The notes: generated by a model from the sequence alone, not told the origin. A stretch of DNA of 64,000 nt from Methanomicrobiales archaeon (GCA_022841205.1 JALHCK010000002.1:45178-109177), one strand, 5' to 3'. Counted from the stretch's first letter, positions 1 to 8,124 are shown. Made by a program: numbers and translations.

Positions 1-144
1 TCCAACGATAGGTCCGACAACTGTACCGACTATACCGGTTACGGCGTATCCCACGATATTCCCGAAGGTAATTCCAACGATAGGTCCGACAACTGTACCT
101 ACTATACCGGTTACGGCGTATCCCACGATATTCCCGAAGGTAAT
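1..144. repeat. 72-bp tandem repeat, two copies, coding for a Pro/Thr linker
   Basis: Positions 1-72 and 73-144 are nearly identical; the clearest difference is gac versus tac near 29 and 101. The unit is exactly 24 codons, so copy number can change without a frameshift. On the + strand it encodes a linker of the type IPTIGPTTVPTIPVTAYP. The array may extend beyond the left edge. A degenerate third unit starts at 145. Confidence 0.9.
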
Positions 145-409
145 TCCGACGGCTGCGCCGACCATATCACCAATCTCCCCTATACCCGTTGCAAGCTTCC
201 AGCACGTGATAAAGGGAACCCACGCAGTGTTCGTGGATACTTCGGACGCGAATCCGATGGAATGGTCGTGGAACTTTGGCGACGGGAAGAGCTCGATGGT
301 CCGGAATCCAACTCATACCTATGAAAAGCCCGGAACCTACACTATCACCCTGACGGTCTCCAATAGTGCGGGAAGCTCAACAGCTTCAAAGGTGTTAATA
401 ATAAAGTAA
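2..409 (+). CDS. C-terminal part of a PKD-domain surface protein (5' end outside window)
   Basis: The reading frame is open from the left edge and ends at TAA 407-409. The first ~60 codons encode a proline/threonine-rich linker in which a 24-residue unit occurs twice. A PKD domain follows, with the hallmarks WSWNFGDG, NPTHTYEKPGTYTITL and SNSAGS, and it ends the protein. PKD domains with Pro/Thr linkers are typical of exported archaeal surface proteins, where they act as adhesion or spacer modules. A GTG at 206 could be mistaken for a start, but it lies inside the PKD fold and the same frame continues upstream through the linker. No C-terminal anchor follows, so anchoring or catalytic domains must lie upstream. 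Confidence 0.8.
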   Translation, partial: PTIGPTTVPTIPVTAYPTIFPKVIPTIGPTTVPTIPVTAYPTIFPKVIPTAAPTISPISPIPVASFQHVIKGTHAVFVDTSDANPMEWSWNFGDGKSSMVRNPTHTYEKPGTYTITLTVSNSAGSSTASKVLIIK

Positions 410-536
410 CACTATCCCGGACAAGATCAGGTGCCCGATCGATATGTCCGATAAAACGAATGGACAGGATGCCGCCATGTTCCGACGGATCCAATGCAAA
501 CCGCGGGGACGAACAACCTGAAGGCAAAAAACCGGG

Positions 537-1211
537 TTATTCTTCGTTTTCCTGCCTCCGGAACGTCTCCACAAGGCTCACTTCGTTCACCTCGGGGATG
601 GACTCCAGGCTCTCATGGACAACCCGGCTCCGCCACAGCACCCAGCGGCGGTCATAGTTGATCCCCGGAGGGAGGGTGATAGTGATAACGCCGTCGTTGA
701 ACGCGACTTCCATGTCCCTGCCGGCAAAGAGACGGATGAGACCTTTCACCTTTTCCACGGCATCGCTGACTGCGGACTCGACCCTGAACCAGTAATGAAG
801 TTCCTTTCCTGCCAGCGGGTGGTTGAAGTCGATCAGCACCCGGTTCCCGATGACATCCACGACAGTACCCTCGCCCTTGTCCGGTACCTTGATGGTATTT
901 CCCACCTTTGGCTTTTCCGAAAAGGAGTTCTTATTGAAGGCCTCGATCCGTTCCTTTTCACGGGGGCCGAAAGCCTTCTCGGGAGGGACATCGATCTCTG
1001 CCTCGTCGCCGATTTCCCTGCCTTCCAGCGCTTCATCGAGCCCGAGGATAACGTGCTGGCTGCCGATCCGGATAGTAACCGGCCCATAGGGGGCTCCGGA
1101 ACTGTGGATGCCGGCATCCTTCGCTGTTTCTTCATCGGTAGTATCAAAGACCGCACCGGCTGCGCTGCCGGTATAGCTGAGCGTGATAAAATCTCCCTTC
1201 TCCAGCGGCAT
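537..1211 (-). CDS. FKBP-type peptidyl-prolyl cis-trans isomerase, long archaeal form
   Basis: A 224-residue cytoplasmic protein that should catalyse prolyl isomerisation and assist folding. The N-terminus (GDFITLSYTG...GAVFDTT) and the stretch VILGLDEALEGREIGDEAEI followed by PPEKAFGPR are the FKBP fold with the SlyD-style insert-in-flap arrangement. DFNHPLAGKELHYWFRV closes that domain near residue 150. About 75 further residues form the C-terminal extension of archaeal long FKBPs. There is no histidine-rich tail like that of bacterial SlyD. The ATG start is preceded by a gaggtg element. It is divergent from the CYTH gene. Confidence 0.92.
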   Translation of the reverse strand: MPLEKGDFITLSYTGSAAGAVFDTTDEETAKDAGIHSSGAPYGPVTIRIGSQHVILGLDEALEGREIGDEAEIDVPPEKAFGPREKERIEAFNKNSFSEKPKVGNTIKVPDKGEGTVVDVIGNRVLIDFNHPLAGKELHYWFRVESAVSDAVEKVKGLIRLFAGRDMEVAFNDGVITITLPPGINYDRRWVLWRSRVVHESLESIPEVNEVSLVETFRRQENEE

Positions 1212-1279
1212 AAAATCTGCACCTCTGTCTATATTACAAAGAGAGAAAGATACATAAACCTGTGGAAGGCTGAAAGGCT

Positions 1280-1807
1280 ATGCTCGAGGTAGAAATAAAA
1301 GCCCGCGTGGAGGATCCTGGAGCGATCCGGGACAGGCTCCTCCACAACCATGCCAGCCCGAAAGGCCGTGTACATGAGCATGATATCTATTACAACGCTC
1401 CCGACCGCGATTTCGGGAAAACAGATGAAGCGCTCCGTCTGCGGTATACCGGGGACGGGTGCCTGCTCACCTACAAGGGGCCGAAGATAAAGGAGTTCAG
1501 GCTCAAGGCCCGCGAGGAGCTGAACACCGGGGTTGAGTCCGGGAATGTCATGGGGGCGATCTTTGAGCGGCTGGGTTTTTGGCCGGTTGCGGAAGTGGAA
1601 AAGTGGAGGGAGTATTTCGAATACCGGGGAACACTGGTCTCCCTTGATGAGGTGAAGGGGCTCGGCACGTTTGTCGAGATCGAGGCCCGTGCCGGCACGG
1701 AAAGTGAAGATCCCCAGGAACTCGTCATGGAAATCGCAAAAGAGATTGGGGTGAAAGGAGAACCGATCCTCTCTTCCTATCTCGAACTCCTGCTCGCTAA
1801 ACGGTGA
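1280..1807 (+). CDS. CYTH-domain protein (class IV adenylate cyclase / triphosphatase-like)
   Basis: A 175-residue single-domain protein of the CYTH superfamily, which binds triphosphates in a tunnel fold with divalent metal. The N-terminal EVEIKAR is the ExExK signature, and acidic and basic residues alternate along the chain (LRLRYTG, YKGPK, FVEIEAR). Family members act as CyaB-type adenylate cyclases or as inorganic/thiamine triphosphatases; the sequence alone does not separate these. In archaea a triphosphatase role is at least as likely as cyclase. The 3' end overlaps the convergent phosphoesterase by 11 bp. Confidence 0.85.
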   Translation: MLEVEIKARVEDPGAIRDRLLHNHASPKGRVHEHDIYYNAPDRDFGKTDEALRLRYTGDGCLLTYKGPKIKEFRLKAREELNTGVESGNVMGAIFERLGFWPVAEVEKWREYFEYRGTLVSLDEVKGLGTFVEIEARAGTESEDPQELVMEIAKEIGVKGEPILSSYLELLLAKR

Positions 1808-2438
1808 TCAGTTCGATTCCTATCGCTTTTGGCTCCGGACCGAAATGGATGAGGGCACATTCACCCGTTGCCGCCATGCCGGGGTTGACAACCCTGACAC
1901 CATCTTTCTCCACAATACCCTTCGCTTCGTGGATATGGGCACAGCAGACGAGATCAAATGAAGGCAGGTGTTTCAGAACGCTCCGGCTCCCCACATGGTT
2001 TTCCCCTGCAAGGTCGAGGATCCCAAATGGCGGCGCATGGCTGAGAAGGACGTTGTGCACGGCCCGCTCCCGCCTGGGAATGACTGCCGACAGGATCTCA
2101 TCGATCTGGTGATCGGTCAGCTCGAACGGTGTGCAAAACGGCGTCGGGTTGGAACCTCCAACTCCGATTATGGATATCCTCCCGAGGCCGAAATGGGAAC
2201 GATGAACACAGACGCAATCTGACTGTTCCAGGAACTCGACCATATCTGGCGGATCGCAGTTGCCAGGCACGGCAAAGGCTGGAACGTCGATACGCGAGAG
2301 GAGATCGATTGCCGATTCTGCAGGACCCATGTTGGTGATATCGCCAGCGATAAAGACAGCATCCGGGTTCAGGTCCAGGAATGCATCAAGTTTCCCGTAT
2401 TCCCCGTGGAGATCGGCCAGGAGGAGAACGTTTTCCAT
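1797..2438 (-). CDS. Calcineurin-like metallophosphoesterase
   Basis: A 213-residue soluble protein with the metallophosphoesterase motifs in order: DLHG near residue 9, GDI near 32, GNCD near 60 (family GNHD), SHAPP near 134, and AHIHEAKG near 167 in place of the usual GHTH. It probably hydrolyses a phosphomono- or diester in the cytoplasm with two metal ions; the substrate is unknown. It lies seven bases downstream of the B12-binding radical SAM gene on the same strand, so the two are probably co-transcribed. The GNCD and AHIH substitutions are seen in archaeal members and do not by themselves suggest inactivity. Confidence 0.88.
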   Translation of the reverse strand: MENVLLLADLHGEYGKLDAFLDLNPDAVFIAGDITNMGPAESAIDLLSRIDVPAFAVPGNCDPPDMVEFLEQSDCVCVHRSHFGLGRISIIGVGGSNPTPFCTPFELTDHQIDEILSAVIPRRERAVHNVLLSHAPPFGILDLAGENHVGSRSVLKHLPSFDLVCCAHIHEAKGIVEKDGVRVVNPGMAATGECALIHFGPEPKAIGIELITV

Positions 2439-2445
2439 ACCCTAT

Positions 2446-3555
2446 TCATTCGGCTGTGGCATGAGAAAATCCTATCTCCAGTGAACGCCATGACCCGGTC
2501 AGTTTCCCCCGGAGGGCGAGCGAACCGAGTAGATGGGAGAGATCGCGGGAGAGCGGCCGGGGGCTTGTTCTCCCCAGCGGTGTGCCAGGGAGCGGTAGGA
2601 AGGGATGGGCGTGAATCTTCCCATACCGGGCAATCCACCGTATAAGATCAGCCGTCGCCTGCTGGTCATCATCGCTCTCGAAGGGAAACCCTACGATGAT
2701 ATCGACCACTGGTGTCAGGCCAACCTGGGTGCACATCTCCACCGCTTTGACGACATCTTCGACACAATGCCCGCGGGAAATCCGCTGAAGGACAGAATCG
2801 CTCCCGGACTGTGCGCCGAACTGGATGGCGGTGTTTGCGCAGTACCGGGTGACAAGGCCGAGTGTTTCCTCTGTAATAAACTCGGGTCGGACTTCGCTTG
2901 GAAACGTGCCGAAGTAGATGTTGTTCCGGAGAGCGGACAGGAGTTCTTTGAGTCGATGAGGACGCGGCTGCCTGCCATCCGATCCATAGGCAAAGGCATT
3001 CGGGGAGACAAACCTGGCATCCCGGTACCGGGAGGCGTATTTTACAATACCTGCCACGCTCCGGTGACGCATGACCGTTCCGAATATCCGCGGGGTCTGG
3101 CAGTAGGAGCACGAGAACGGGCATCCCCGCGAGATCTCGACATACCCTTTCATCCGCGAAAAGGGAGGAAAGGCGTCGAGGACGACATTTGATGCCGGGG
3201 GAATGTAGCCGTCCCTGGTGGCAACCCCCGGCAGGTTGACCGCCCGCCCGTCCCTGATACGGGAGAGGAGTTCAGGAAGCAGGTATTCACCTTCCCCGAC
3301 CACCACGTAATCGGCAAAGCCGGCGACCTGGCGCCAGCAGGCAGTAGCATGCGGCCCTCCGGCTATGGTGATACAGCCTGCCTCTGCCATTTCAGGAGCA
3401 AGGTCGCGGACATTCAGGGAATTGAGGCTGTAGCAGGTAACATCGTTTAGGGGACGATCCGTTGGTTCGAGGAAGAACCCATCCTGCTCGCAGGCAGCAT
3501 AGAGTGCGGCATACGTGTTCCTTGTTGCCGGGGTATACCGCCAGTTAACCCTCAT
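2446..3555 (-). CDS. B12-binding domain/radical SAM protein (MJ_1487-like family)
   Basis: A 369-residue protein with a short N-terminal cobalamin-binding-type domain (IAGGPHATACW near residue 65; VVGEGEYLLPELL near 87) and a radical SAM core whose cluster motif is CPFSCSYC, about residue 140. Later motifs (FGAQSGSDSVLQRISRGH, GFPFESDDD) fit the radical SAM barrel. The arrangement matches a methanogen-enriched family (TIGR04013) of unknown reaction. The usual B12 ligand motif is not obvious, so cobalamin binding is an expectation of the family rather than something seen. Probably co-transcribed with the downstream phosphoesterase. Confidence 0.82.
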   Translation of the reverse strand: MRVNWRYTPATRNTYAALYAACEQDGFFLEPTDRPLNDVTCYSLNSLNVRDLAPEMAEAGCITIAGGPHATACWRQVAGFADYVVVGEGEYLLPELLSRIRDGRAVNLPGVATRDGYIPPASNVVLDAFPPFSRMKGYVEISRGCPFSCSYCQTPRIFGTVMRHRSVAGIVKYASRYRDARFVSPNAFAYGSDGRQPRPHRLKELLSALRNNIYFGTFPSEVRPEFITEETLGLVTRYCANTAIQFGAQSGSDSVLQRISRGHCVEDVVKAVEMCTQVGLTPVVDIIVGFPFESDDDQQATADLIRWIARYGKIHAHPFLPLPGTPLGRTSPRPLSRDLSHLLGSLALRGKLTGSWRSLEIGFSHATAE

Positions 3556-3604
3556 ATCCGGCCATCCATCTCCATTCGATAATAAAAAGAGAGCGATCCC
3601 GGAA

Positions 3605-4018
3605 TCAGGCCCGGGTACGGTAGGGGAGATCCCGGTCGATAATCCTGTAAGTGCTGCCGGTGTTGAGGGTGACCCACACTTCGATCCGGTCGGTTCCCCG
3701 GGTGCCCTGTAAAATCAGCTCCTCCCCTTTGACAGGGGGGAGGTGCCCGGAATGCACGGTACGGTCAGGATGGGTTACCCTGACCAGGATGTCCGTGACC
3801 GCGATCTGCCCTCTGCCTCCAGAGAACGAAACTCTGACGGATGCCTTGCTGGTATCCTTCTCGTCGATCTGGATGGTAACCTCCTTGCCAGGAGGCAGGG
3901 TAGTTACGGGCTCTACGGCAGAGACTTTGTCCTCTCCGTCGGGCATGATGCCTGTGCATCCTGCAAGAAGGAGAAGGAAGATTGAGGTCGCAACAGGGAC
4001 AAGCAGGGATGTCTTCAT
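3605..4018 (-). CDS. Predicted lipoprotein of unknown function
   Basis: A 137-residue protein with a signal peptide and lipobox (SIFLLLLAGC, Cys about residue 21), so it should be exported and lipid-anchored outside the membrane. The mature part contains a beta-rich segment (VTIQIDEKDTSKASVRVSFSG...) resembling small Ig-like/archaellin-type sandwich domains common in methanogen surface lipoproteins, but I do not recognise a named family. It is on the same strand as the aconitase-X small subunit gene upstream, 36 bp away. Confidence 0.75.
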   Translation of the reverse strand: MKTSLLVPVATSIFLLLLAGCTGIMPDGEDKVSAVEPVTTLPPGKEVTIQIDEKDTSKASVRVSFSGGRGQIAVTDILVRVTHPDRTVHSGHLPPVKGEELILQGTRGTDRIEVWVTLNTGSTYRIIDRDLPYRTRA

Positions 4019-4054
4019 GGAACTATCGTTACGCCGCCAACCAGAAAAACCAGC

Positions 4055-4483
4055 TCATGCGGATGGTCCGGGGAGAAGGTCCCCTTCATATTCGACGATA
4101 CCTTCTGTCCCGTTCACCCGTACCAGGGTACCTGGTTTTAACCGGTCCAGCGCAATCTCGGGCTGGTCCACCATGGGGATATCGCCGATGATAGCGCCGA
4201 CAGCGATGATAGGGTCGGCACGGGTATTGATGATTGCAGCCGGAGCCTTCCCGTTCCTTTTCAGTGCGTACAGGACATAGGAACCAACAGTCGATCCTTT
4301 TCCGTGCCCGAATGCGAGCACCGTCCCCGCTATACTCTGGCCTTCCAGCGGATGGCCCCTCTCCACCACCGTCCCGGTCTCCGGATTGACACCCGAAAGA
4401 AAAGAGATGGGAGCGGGGCTCACAAGGAGCCTGCCGGTTGCGCACCCCCGTGATATTCCCCGTGCCCGGAATAGCAAAACCAC
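4055..4483 (-). CDS. Aconitase X swivel (small) subunit, DUF126; likely phosphomevalonate dehydratase small subunit
   Basis: A 142-residue swivel-domain protein: RARGISRGCATGRLLVS at the N-terminus, GVNPETGTVVERGHPLEGQS, and the conserved FGHGKGSTVGSYVLY stretch. In archaea the two-subunit aconitase X acts as phosphomevalonate dehydratase in the modified mevalonate pathway for isoprenoid lipids. That assignment follows the characterised archaeal family. The start is GTG at 4481-4483. The large catalytic subunit, which carries the cluster ligands, is not nearby, so the complex is encoded at two loci. The gene is divergent from PAN1, with the promoter region shared. Confidence 0.85.
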   Translation of the reverse strand: MVLLFRARGISRGCATGRLLVSPAPISFLSGVNPETGTVVERGHPLEGQSIAGTVLAFGHGKGSTVGSYVLYALKRNGKAPAAIINTRADPIIAVGAIIGDIPMVDQPEIALDRLKPGTLVRVNGTEGIVEYEGDLLPGPSA

Positions 4484-4521
4484 ACCTAATAAATGTATGG
4501 AAAACCGAGTATAATAGTAAT

Positions 4522-5679
4522 ATGGAAGAATCCATCCTCAATACCGGAGGCGACTCCGAGCTTGCCTCCAAGCTTAAACTTCAGGATCTCGAGTCTCAGA
4601 TCCTCGACCTCAAGGTCAAGAACGAGGAGATGAGCAGGGAGGTCGCCCAGCTGAGGCGGGAGAATAATCAGCTCAAGAGGATGCCGCTCTTTGTCGCCGT
4701 TGTTGTCGATATCCTTGGATCCGGAGAGGTCTATCTCCGGCAGCAGGGCAATAACCAGGAATACATCACCCACGTTAACGATGACCTCTTCAAGCAGCTC
4801 AAGCCCGGAACCAAGGTCGCTGTTAATAACGCCCTCTCTGTCGTGAGGATCGTGGGCAACATTTTCGATTCCCGGGTGAGAGTCATGGAGCTTGAGGAGT
4901 CTCCGGCGGTGACCTTCGAGCATATCGGCGGACTTGAAAAAGAGATCGAGGAAGTCAGGGAAGCGGTTGAATATCCTCTCACAAAACCGCATATCTACGA
5001 GCGGGTGGGAGTTGAGCCGCCAAAGGGGATCCTCCTGTTCGGCCCGCCGGGGACAGGGAAGACCCTGATTGCAAAAGCTGTTGCCCACGAGGCAAGGGCA
5101 ACCTTCATACGGATGTCGGGTAGCGAACTGGTCCACAAGTACATCGGTGAAGGTGCCCAGCTTGTGCGGGAGCTCTTCGCGCTTGCGAGGGAGAAGTCAC
5201 CATCCATCGTGTTCATCGATGAGATCGATGCTGTGGGATCAACCAGGACAAATGACGGGACATCCGGCAGCGCGGAGGTTCAGCGGACACTGATGCAGCT
5301 CCTTGCGGAGATGGACGGGTTTGACACACGGGGGGATGTCAGGATAATGGCTGCCACCAACCGGGTCGATATGCTCGACCCCGCCCTTCTGCGCCCGGGC
5401 AGGTTCGATCGGGCGATCGAGATCCCGCTGCCGGATCCTGCAGCCCGGAAAGAAATTCTGAAGATCCATTCCCGGAAGATGCACCTCGAAGACGTTGATC
5501 TCGACAGGATCGTTGAGATGACCGAGAACACCACCGGCGCCGAGCTACAGGCGGTCTGCCGTGAAGCTGGCATGATGGCCGTCCGGAAAGAGGCAACCGG
5601 CGTCTCGCAGGATGATTTCGAAAAAGCGGTCCGGAAGGTCAAGGCAGAGGTCATCCTCGATCTCCGGATGTATACCTGA
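4522..5679 (+). CDS. pan: Proteasome-activating nucleotidase, copy 1 (canonical HbYX tail)
   Basis: A 385-residue AAA+ ATPase that unfolds substrates and feeds them to the 20S proteasome. Visible in order: N-terminal coiled coil (~12-53), OB-fold (~55-115), Walker A GPPGTGKT (174-181), Walker B VFIDEID (~230-236), second region of homology with arginine finger RPGRFDR (~291-297), and helical C-domain. The last three residues are MYT, a fit to the hydrophobic-Tyr-X motif that docks PAN-type rings to the proteasome alpha ring. ATG 4522 was chosen because it starts just before the coiled coil; an in-frame upstream extension has no family counterpart. A second copy lies at 10273-11511. Confidence 0.93.
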   Translation: MEESILNTGGDSELASKLKLQDLESQILDLKVKNEEMSREVAQLRRENNQLKRMPLFVAVVVDILGSGEVYLRQQGNNQEYITHVNDDLFKQLKPGTKVAVNNALSVVRIVGNIFDSRVRVMELEESPAVTFEHIGGLEKEIEEVREAVEYPLTKPHIYERVGVEPPKGILLFGPPGTGKTLIAKAVAHEARATFIRMSGSELVHKYIGEGAQLVRELFALAREKSPSIVFIDEIDAVGSTRTNDGTSGSAEVQRTLMQLLAEMDGFDTRGDVRIMAATNRVDMLDPALLRPGRFDRAIEIPLPDPAARKEILKIHSRKMHLEDVDLDRIVEMTENTTGAELQAVCREAGMMAVRKEATGVSQDDFEKAVRKVKAEVILDLRMYT

Positions 5680-5710
5680 TAGTTTCCCTGCCAGACCACC
5701 ACTTTTTTCC

Positions 5711-5736
5711 ATGAAAATCGCATACGCGATTTTCAT
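5711..5736 (+). terminator. 11-bp stem hairpin followed by T-rich DNA, downstream of PAN1
   Basis: ATGAAAATCGC at 5711-5721 and GCGATTTTCAT at 5726-5736 are perfect inverted repeats with a 4-base loop (atac), followed by tttg. It lies 31 bp after the PAN1 stop. It may terminate or stabilise the PAN1 transcript. Archaeal termination depends mainly on T-tracts, so the role is inferred. Confidence 0.5.
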
Positions 5737-5917
5737 TTTGTATACCTGTGTATCGGAAAGAATCATGTGATTTTTTTCGCATGTTTAATTTCAATCCCAT
5801 TGAGCGGGCTGCATGGATAGGAGAAAGGTGCTTTCTTTCGGGCAACTTTTCCGGGAATCCTGAGATTGAACGGGGAGCCTATAAGTCCTGCATAGGCATA
5901 TATTCACCAACAGGCCA

Positions 5918-6397
5918 ATGAATGTCCTTTTCCTGCCCCGGGAAGGAGTTGCCCTTTATCGCGAACTCCTCGCATCTGAGACGAGCCGGCATGCCCTCCG
6001 GTTTTACCGGCCGCGGGAGACGCCCTGCGGGGTGGAGATCACAGTTGCAACGCTTGGCAGCGCCCTCGCCATCGCCGCCGATCTGCGCTGGTACCTGAAG
6101 CGTTACATGCGGGGGGTTCTTTTCGAGATAGCCCCCGGCATCTACAGCTCCCATCGCCTGGCCCGGGAAGTATATTTCGACCGGGAAATCACCCTCTCTG
6201 ATCGATGGGATTTCCGGCTCATATACCGGGTACGGGACGGGTTCGTGGTCCGCGAAGAGCAGATCCTTCCGGGGTCGGAGCGGCAACGTCTGGGGCCGGA
6301 CGAGATCGAGGTCTGGTGCACCGAAGATGAGTTCCACGGTGGGAGCGGTTCAGTTGCCGATGAAGACGATGCCAGAGAGCATGACGATGAGGAGTGA
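5918..6397 (+). CDS. Conserved hypothetical protein with acidic tail (possibly DUF5804)
   Basis: A 159-residue soluble protein without signal peptide or membrane segment. Features are an N-terminal strand MNVLFLPREGVALYREL, a central segment GSALAIAADLRWYLKRYMRGVLFEIAPGIY, and a low-complexity acidic C-terminus rich in Asp/Glu (last ~20 residues). The shape resembles a small euryarchaeal family listed as DUF5804, but I am not certain of that match and no function is known. It stands alone between PAN1 and the tungstate/molybdate operon, followed by a T-tract. Confidence 0.75.
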   Translation: MNVLFLPREGVALYRELLASETSRHALRFYRPRETPCGVEITVATLGSALAIAADLRWYLKRYMRGVLFEIAPGIYSSHRLAREVYFDREITLSDRWDFRLIYRVRDGFVVREEQILPGSERQRLGPDEIEVWCTEDEFHGGSGSVADEDDAREHDDEE

Positions 6398-6417
6398 AGG
6401 GGGGGTCCACGCTCTCC

Positions 6418-6424
6418 TTTTTTT
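6418..6424 (+). terminator. T7 tract after the acidic-tail protein gene
   Basis: Seven consecutive T residues about 20 bp after the stop codon at 6395-6397, preceded by a C/T-rich stretch. This is a typical archaeal factor-independent stop signal. There is no strong stem before it. Confidence 0.5.
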
Positions 6425-6437
6425 CAGCGCCCGGGTA

Positions 6438-6544
6438 TTGATATATCAACTGATAATTCCATCTGATTGACTTTTTTGTTACAATAACATGGTTTAATTC
6501 TCAATCTCGCAATAATCTCCGTGTACCTTGCAGGATTCTATCCT
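6438..6544 (+). promoter_or_regulatory. Promoter region of the tungstate/molybdate operon with three short palindromes
   Basis: The 175-bp gap holds TTGATATATCAA (6438-6449, perfect palindrome), TGTTA-CAA-TAACA (6477-6489) and AGGAT-TCT-ATCCT (6532-6544). The last two share a 5-3-5 geometry. A TATA-like tttaattc lies at ~6493-6500, so the second palindrome would sit at the BRE and the third just after the start site. Oxyanion-responsive control of such transporters is common; that these are operators is an inference. Confidence 0.45.
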
Positions 6545-6572
6545 CCTGCTGGTATGATTGCACGGTGATACC

Positions 6573-7343
6573 ATGGAAAAACCTTACCGTTTTATGGGAA
6601 TTATCGGATTATTATTGATAGTTGGATTCCTGCTCCTTTCTGCAGGGTGCACTGAAGAAAAAGAGGCACCGCTGAACGCATATTTCGCAGCGGGTCTCAA
6701 GAAACCCATGGACGTGGTGATTGCGAAATACACCAGTGCCACCGGGAAAACAGTTATCCCCAACTATGGACCGTCCGGCGGACTCTATACCCAGATCATC
6801 CAGGGACAGCCCTGTGACCTGTACTATTCTGCGGATTACAACCTGATCGAGAAACTTGAAGCGGAGGGCAAAGTAACCGAGGCTGAAAAGTTCATGAAGG
6901 AATTCGTCGTGATGACGGTTTCAAAGACCGGCAGAGAAAAAGGGATACGGACCGCGTCCGACCTCACCGGTAAAAACATTGTTGTGGCGGTTGCCGATCC
7001 CAGTGCCCCGGTCGGTGTCTATTCCGAGAACGTGTTGAAGAACCTTGGCCTTTGGGACCAGTTGAACGCCATCGGCAACATCAGGACCCGGCCGGGCACC
7101 GTGAACCAGGTAGCCCTGATGGTGGAGAGTGACGAGGTGGATGCCGGGTTTACCTACAGCAGCACGGCGGTCCTCTACAAACTGGACACGGCTGAGAAAT
7201 ACGGCTATGACCTGTCAGAAGAGATCGTCTTTGGCGATGCGATAATCAAGGGAGGAAACGAGGCAGGAGCAAAGGCCTTCAGGGACTTTGTCCGTCAGAA
7301 CAGCGAGGAGTTCACCCAGTACGGCTGGGAGCTGTATGCGTAA
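6573..7343 (+). CDS. Tungstate/molybdate ABC transporter, substrate-binding lipoprotein
   Basis: A 256-residue extracytoplasmic binding protein that captures tungstate or molybdate for the molybdopterin enzymes of methanogenesis. It has a signal peptide with lipobox LLLSAGC (Cys ~25), then the ModA-like fold: LNAYFAAGLKKPMD, PNYGPSGGLYTQI, CDLYYSAD, GVYSENVL and a late VDAGFTYSSTAVLY. The start is ATG 6573, with ggtgat just upstream; a TTG 15 bp further up is less likely. First gene of a three-gene operon, overlapping the permease by 8 bp. The sequence does not settle whether it is ModA-, WtpA- or TupA-type. Confidence 0.87.
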   Translation: MEKPYRFMGIIGLLLIVGFLLLSAGCTEEKEAPLNAYFAAGLKKPMDVVIAKYTSATGKTVIPNYGPSGGLYTQIIQGQPCDLYYSADYNLIEKLEAEGKVTEAEKFMKEFVVMTVSKTGREKGIRTASDLTGKNIVVAVADPSAPVGVYSENVLKNLGLWDQLNAIGNIRTRPGTVNQVALMVESDEVDAGFTYSSTAVLYKLDTAEKYGYDLSEEIVFGDAIIKGGNEAGAKAFRDFVRQNSEEFTQYGWELYA

Positions 7344-8124
7344 GGTCAGTATCTGGGAAGTCCTCTTTGTCCCCCTCTTTTTTCTTCTGATCGTCTACCC
7401 GGTCCTTGCCATCATCGGGAACGTGACAATGGAGGGGATGATAAAGACCTTTGACGACCCAATTTTCTGGGACGCGGTCAAGAACACGCTCGTCACCGCC
7501 TTCTTTGCCGCTCTGCTCGGTGTGCTGATGGCGCTAGGCTTTGGCTACTTCTACATCTTCCATCCCGGGACGATCGTCTACAAAATTGCCGATTTTATGA
7601 ACGATCTCCCCATCGCCCTTCCCCATACCGTAGCCGGTCTCGCACTGCTGCTCGCATTCGGAAGGAACATGTTCGGGTTCATCGGTCCGACCGGTCTCGC
7701 CTTCACCCTCGTTGCCGTAGTGCTTGCCATGTTCTTTGTCTCGTACCCCCTTGCAGCCCGGACCATCGCCTCTGCTGCCGAGGAGATCGACATGGAACAG
7801 ATTAACGTGGCACGGACCCTTGGCGACAACCCGCAGAAGGCATATCAGCGGGTCGTGATCCCGTTGCTTGGTGAAGCGATCTTTTCGGGATTCGTGCTCA
7901 GTTTTTCCCGGTCCATATCGGAATTCGCGGCAGTTATCATGTTTGGCGGCAATGTGCCGGGAATGACCCAGGTGCTTGCCAGTTACGTCTTTACCAAGGT
8001 CGAAGAAGGAGAAGTCAGCATGGCGGTAACGGCCAGCGCGTTCTGTATCCTGCTTTCCCTGATGCTCGTGGTAATCCTTCGTATGCGGGAGAAGTTACAT
8101 GCTCGAAGCGCAGAATCTGCATAA
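7336..8124 (+). CDS. Tungstate/molybdate ABC transporter, permease
   Basis: A 262-residue membrane protein with about five to six transmembrane helices, forming the channel of the importer. The cytoplasmic coupling (EAA) loop is visible as ARTLGDNPQKAYQRVVIPLLGEAIFSG (split here: ARTLGDNPQKAY, then QRVVIPLLGEAIFSG) near residues 160-185. SFSRSISEFAAVIMFGGN is the conserved late segment of ModB-type permeases. Its ATG lies inside the end of the binding-protein gene and its 3' end overlaps the ATPase gene by 26 bp, indicating translational coupling. Confidence 0.87.
   Translation: MRKVSIWEVLFVPLFFLLIVYPVLAIIGNVTMEGMIKTFDDPIFWDAVKNTLVTAFFAALLGVLMALGFGYFYIFHPGTIVYKIADFMNDLPIALPHTVAGLALLLAFGRNMFGFIGPTGLAFTLVAVVLAMFFVSYPLAARTIASAAEEIDMEQINVARTLGDNPQKAYQRVVIPLLGEAIFSGFVLSFSRSISEFAAVIMFGGNVPGMTQVLASYVFTKVEEGEVSMAVTASAFCILLSLMLVVILRMREKLHARSAESA

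Noticed and set aside
1..250. Minus-strand glycine-rich hydrophobic frame through the 72-bp repeat (GIVGTVVGPIVG)
   Set aside because: It is the mirror of the Pro/Thr codons on the + strand. The + frame continues into a clear PKD domain, so the minus frame is incidental.
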